Assembly: GCA_022600315.1 (NCBI GenBank) | Contig: JAHZKQ010000174.1 | Span: 1-8,255, forward strand | DNA length: 8,255 nucleotides | Direction: 5' to 3' | Source: Gammaproteobacteria bacterium | GTDB lineage: Bacteria > Pseudomonadota > Gammaproteobacteria > Coxiellales > Coxiellaceae | Part shown: piece by piece, positions 4,992 to 8,255 of the stretch | How positions within the stretch are numbered: the stretch's first letter is position 1 | Layout of the letters: each line of letters starts with the position of its first letter | Made by a program: the position numbers and the translations under genes | The notes under the pieces: generated by a model | The model's input: the letters and a program-made list of their open reading frames with translations, nothing else | Databases searched by the model: none | Told to the model about the DNA's origin: nothing

Positions 4992-7661
4992 TTGTTTTTA
5001 CGTGAATACAAAAAACATCCGACTAAAAAAGCTTTAGAAAAGCTACGATGTCATCGTGGATTAAATGATTTGCTAACGTATGGAATGTTATTAGATTCAC
5101 AGACGGTACTCCATAAAGATGGGGCTTTGTCGGTACATTTTCATCTCGAGCTACCTGATTTAGGGCATGCTGGTGATGAGGCGCTTAATTTTCATGCGAG
5201 TACGTGGGCAGAAAGCCTTAAATTTTTAACCGATGGATTTATGGTGGAGGTTAATGTATTAAGTCAGCCGCATCGCTACTATCCAGATTCGCGTGAATTT
5301 CCAGAGCTTGTATCGGCACTGATGGATGATGAACGGCGATTAGCCGTTAAAGATCATACATATTTTAAAACTGTGACGGTATTATCGGTTACCTGTAAAC
5401 CTCCGGCAAGCCTAGCACCGGCATTAAAGCAATTTGCCTTTACTGATATGACAGAGGTTAAGGATAACAACTCTCATGCCAATCTTGCAGCACTTTGTGA
5501 CGCAAGAGTTACAGCAGATTGGTTAAGGACTTTACCGACATTGCCGCGTGAGTTTGCAGGCTTTTTTGAATTATTTTATCAGCGCGTAGATGAATATGTG
5601 GGATTCTTAGCACGTGCCTTGGTAGAGATTAAGCCACTTGAAGGTGATGTATTGGCGACTTTTTTGCATCAGTGTTTAAGTGGTCAATTTACAAAATTAG
5701 TGGCACCTTATCGCGGGGCTTTTTTAGATGCCTACTTGGTAGGGGATGATTTTATCGGTGGGCTGACACCTAAGCTAGGTCAGCGTTTTATCAAAGCGCT
5801 GGCAATCGATGATTTACCTTCAGAGAGTTATCCGATCATTTTAAATCGTTTAAGTGCGTTACCTCTTGCTTATCGTTGGTCGAACCGCTTAGTACCCCTT
5901 GAGCCATTAACCACGCAAAAATATTTAAAACGCTATGAGCGTAGCTGGTCATCTAAAGCGATTGGGGTTTTTGGTGTGTTGCGTGAGGCGATGGGGCTTT
6001 TACCGAAGCGCAATGAAGATGCGCAAAATACGGTGGATCAATTAAAGTGTGCGCAACTGGATAATATGCATGGCGATTTACGGTTTGGATTTTATAACAG
6101 TACGTTGATTTTAATGGATGAAAACTTAGAGAGATTGAATCAGGTTGTGCGTGATTTAAAAAATGATATTCAACAATTAAATTTCAGAGTGCGTGAAGAG
6201 AGTATTAATGCAGTGGAGAGTTTTTTGGGTTCACTACCATCCCATGGGGGGTATAACTTACGAAAAATGCTGGTGGATGGCAATTTTTGGGGTGATGCGC
6301 TACCAATTAGTCAGACGTATTTAGGCAAGTCTGTAGCGCCGTGCCCAAAAAAAGGTTATCAAAATCAGCCGGCATTGTTGCTCACTAAAACGCAAGGAGA
6401 CCGGCCGTTTTTTTTAAATTTACACGTGGGTGATGTGGGACACACAGCAATTTTGGGGCCGACTGGTACGGGTAAAAGTACTTTGGTGGGGGCACTGATA
6501 GCCGCCCATCGGCAATATCCCGGCTCTCGAATTGTGGTGTTAGATAAAGATTATTCCAATCGTTTAATGGTGAAAGCGTTAAATGGACATTATTATGATT
6601 TAAATCGTCAAGAGATGGCATTGGCACCTTTGGCTGGCGTTGGTGATTCTGTCTTTGCCATGGGCCAAGCAGTCGCTTGGTTGTCCGATTGTTGTCGCTT
6701 GCAAGGCGTAACGATAACACCGGCGAAAACCCAAGCTTTGCAGGCTGCGGTCAAACGTTTAGCCCATGAAGAGCCAATGTATAAAAACCTCAATCATTTA
6801 ACGGTGCAGGAAGAAAGTTTGCGTGAGGCATTAGCGGTATTAAACAGTGGGCGATATCAAATGTTATTAAATGGTACCGCGTCAGATTTTTTTATGCCTT
6901 CTGAAAACGATACGTCAGAGAATAAAGAGGTAGAAAAGCCTGGTCAATGGAATGAAGAAAATAAGATAAGCAAAAAAGACAAAAAAAGTGTGGATGTGAT
7001 GGGGATTGAAATGGGCGCTTTAATGGATGAGACATTATCCAACTCGCATTTAAATTTACCGGTGATTAAAGCACTTTTTTTGCAATTAGAAGTGCTTTTT
7101 TTAGATCAGCGCCCCACGTTATTAATTTTAGAGGAAGCATGGCTTTATTTAAAGCATCCACTTTTTCGTGAAAAGCTTACCGACTGGTTTAAAACTTTGC
7201 GCAAGAAAAATGTGGCGGTGATTTTTGTTTCGCAAGATTTAAGCGATATCGCAAAAAGTGACGTGGCATCCACCCTGCAAAGTGCGTGTTTAACGCGGAT
7301 TTATTTACCCAATGCCGCTGCCTTAGAGTCTGCCATTCAAACGCATTATGAAGCTTTTGGCTTAACCCCGGAACAAATTACCGCTATTGCGAATGGTGCA
7401 CCCAAAAAAGATTATTTCTATCAAGCTTCAGGCCGATTTCGAGGTTTTGAATTGGGGTTGGGGTCACTATCGAAGTCTTTTATCTGTGTATCGGATAAAA
7501 GTGTATTGCATCAATTTGAACAATGCTATCAGGTCGACGATTCGCGTTGGGTGGTGTCGTGGTTAATGGCGCAAGGGCACACCGATTGGGCGGATTTTGC
7601 CAAGACACATTATTTTTCACCAACTGATCTTTCCATTGAAAGAGGACGTTGCGATGAGTAA
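4992..7661 (+). CDS. trbE: TrbE, VirB4-type secretion ATPase
   Basis: TrbE is the large inner-membrane-associated ATPase needed for pilus biogenesis and DNA transfer. The 889 residues are slightly more than the roughly 820-850 that I expect for the family. The N-terminal half carries the CagE/TrbE/VirB4 domain, including FVSxLP-like SFLGSLPSHGGYN and a FWGDALPISQTY stretch before the motor. The P-loop is GPTGTGKST (489-497), and VLDKDYSN follows as in VirB4 proteins. Walker B is LLILEEAW (710-717), followed by the KTLRKKNVAVIFVSQDLSDI motif. A charged, repetitive insert (about 637-667, rich in Glu, Asn and Lys) separates LLNGTASDFF from VMGIEMGALMDE, where relatives read through directly. It begins with TTG and overlaps trbJ by 8 nt. 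Confidence 0.96.
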   Translation: MFLREYKKHPTKKALEKLRCHRGLNDLLTYGMLLDSQTVLHKDGALSVHFHLELPDLGHAGDEALNFHASTWAESLKFLTDGFMVEVNVLSQPHRYYPDSREFPELVSALMDDERRLAVKDHTYFKTVTVLSVTCKPPASLAPALKQFAFTDMTEVKDNNSHANLAALCDARVTADWLRTLPTLPREFAGFFELFYQRVDEYVGFLARALVEIKPLEGDVLATFLHQCLSGQFTKLVAPYRGAFLDAYLVGDDFIGGLTPKLGQRFIKALAIDDLPSESYPIILNRLSALPLAYRWSNRLVPLEPLTTQKYLKRYERSWSSKAIGVFGVLREAMGLLPKRNEDAQNTVDQLKCAQLDNMHGDLRFGFYNSTLILMDENLERLNQVVRDLKNDIQQLNFRVREESINAVESFLGSLPSHGGYNLRKMLVDGNFWGDALPISQTYLGKSVAPCPKKGYQNQPALLLTKTQGDRPFFLNLHVGDVGHTAILGPTGTGKSTLVGALIAAHRQYPGSRIVVLDKDYSNRLMVKALNGHYYDLNRQEMALAPLAGVGDSVFAMGQAVAWLSDCCRLQGVTITPAKTQALQAAVKRLAHEEPMYKNLNHLTVQEESLREALAVLNSGRYQMLLNGTASDFFMPSENDTSENKEVEKPGQWNEENKISKKDKKSVDVMGIEMGALMDETLSNSHLNLPVIKALFLQLEVLFLDQRPTLLILEEAWLYLKHPLFREKLTDWFKTLRKKNVAVIFVSQDLSDIAKSDVASTLQSACLTRIYLPNAAALESAIQTHYEAFGLTPEQITAIANGAPKKDYFYQASGRFRGFELGLGSLSKSFICVSDKSVLHQFEQCYQVDDSRWVVSWLMAQGHTDWADFAKTHYFSPTDLSIERGRCDE

Positions 7662-8255
7662 ACGAAAAAAAATTTATTGTGATTTACGACGATTTTTTTG
7701 TGTGAGTTCACTGCTTATTTTTTTATTGTGTGTGGCACCTACCAGTTATGCGATTATTGTTTATGATCCAGCTAATTTTCATATGAATCTATCACGTTAC
7801 ATTAGAGCAGGGCTGCAGTTAAAATACCAAATTCAAGCCTTGCAATGGCAGATTAAAAATTCAACAGGACTCAATGGTTATGAATGGCAGGACATTCAAA
7901 ACTTAATTACGAGCGTTAATCAATTGAGTCAGCAAGGTGAGGCGCTTTCTTATGCAAACAATGATGTGAATCAAAAATTTCAGGCTGCTTATCCGAACTA
8001 TCAAGTTACACCCTTATCGCCTTCTTATGCTAAAACCACTCAAACCTGGCAAGGTACGACACTGCAAACACTGCAAAATAGTGTGGCGGCCAATCACGCG
8101 ATTGCTGAGGATTTTAAAGCGGAGCATGCGCTATTAAATCAGTTAAAAAGCCAAGGACAACAACCCCAAGGGCATTTACAGGCGTTGCAAACTTTAAATG
8201 AAATTACCACTGAAAACGTCAATCAACTTGAAGAGTTGAAACGGGTAGAGCTTAC
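7654..8255 (+). CDS. trbJ: TrbJ, VirB5-like periplasmic pilus-associated protein (cut by the window edge)
   Basis: The gene runs off the right edge; 200 codons are visible. It starts at an ATG that overlaps the trbE stop by 8 nt, with GAGG about 8 nt upstream. A signal peptide is clear: basic n-region (KRKK and RR), hydrophobic SSLLIFLLCVAP (18-29) and a likely cut after SYA (33). The mature protein opens with IIVYDPANFHMNL, the TrbJ signature (V-x-D-P-x-N-x-x-x-N). A long Gln-rich helical region follows (LQLKYQIQALQWQIKN), typical of TrbJ/VirB5. Such proteins sit in the periplasm or at the pilus tip and help adhesion and assembly. Its place directly after trbE matches Ti-plasmid and ICE trb operons. 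trbL, F, G and I would be expected next. Confidence 0.9.
   Translation, partial: MSKRKKIYCDLRRFFCVSSLLIFLLCVAPTSYAIIVYDPANFHMNLSRYIRAGLQLKYQIQALQWQIKNSTGLNGYEWQDIQNLITSVNQLSQQGEALSYANNDVNQKFQAAYPNYQVTPLSPSYAKTTQTWQGTTLQTLQNSVAANHAIAEDFKAEHALLNQLKSQGQQPQGHLQALQTLNEITTENVNQLEELKRVEL

Noticed and set aside
1..8255. CRISPR array, tRNA or att site
   Set aside because: No regularly spaced repeats, cloverleaf or tRNA 3' end seen on either strand.

Overview
The window looks like the regulatory head and the first part of the conjugation operon of an integrative conjugative element (ICE) of the Legionella type. A divergently transcribed phage-type repressor faces lvrA, lvrB and lvrC (a CsrA paralogue). 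A P-type type IV secretion (trb) operon then runs to the right edge of the window. The moderately AT-rich composition, the AAGGAG-like ribosome sites and this gene order suggest a Legionellales-type gammaproteobacterium. Species cannot be read from the sequence, and no integrase, att site or tRNA is visible.

Layout: positions 1-441 hold no convincing gene, only a G-rich tract and a short match to an IS903-type terminus. Positions 442-1137 (minus strand) encode a Cro/CI-type HTH repressor with a LexA-like C-terminal fold (LvrR/PrpA-like). The gap at 1138-1319 carries overlapping divergent promoters and a cluster of AACGA half-sites that look like an operator. From 1320 rightwards everything is on the plus strand and tightly packed: lvrA, lvrB (116-nt out-of-frame overlap with lvrA), lvrC, an unrecognised 111-codon gene, trbB, trbC, trbD, trbE and the start of trbJ. 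Most junctions are overlaps or gaps under 45 nt, so this is probably one long transcript.

How it may work (inference): the repressor holds the lvrA promoter off. On induction, LvrA and LvrB are made first. LvrA has a C-terminal region resembling DnaT, and LvrB resembles lambda P-type helicase loaders, so they may form a primosome-like pair that replicates the excised element. LvrC would then tune translation of the downstream mating-pair genes: TrbB (traffic ATPase), TrbC (pilin), TrbD (VirB3-like), TrbE (VirB4-like ATPase) and TrbJ (VirB5-like). The order trbB-C-D-E-J matches the Ti-plasmid and ICE branch of trb systems.

The least expected observations are the DnaT/P-like character of LvrA/LvrB, the long lvrA-lvrB overlap preceded by an A9 slippage tract, a repressor that seems to lack both the cleavage dipeptide and the catalytic lysine, and an undescribed small gene between lvrC and trbB.
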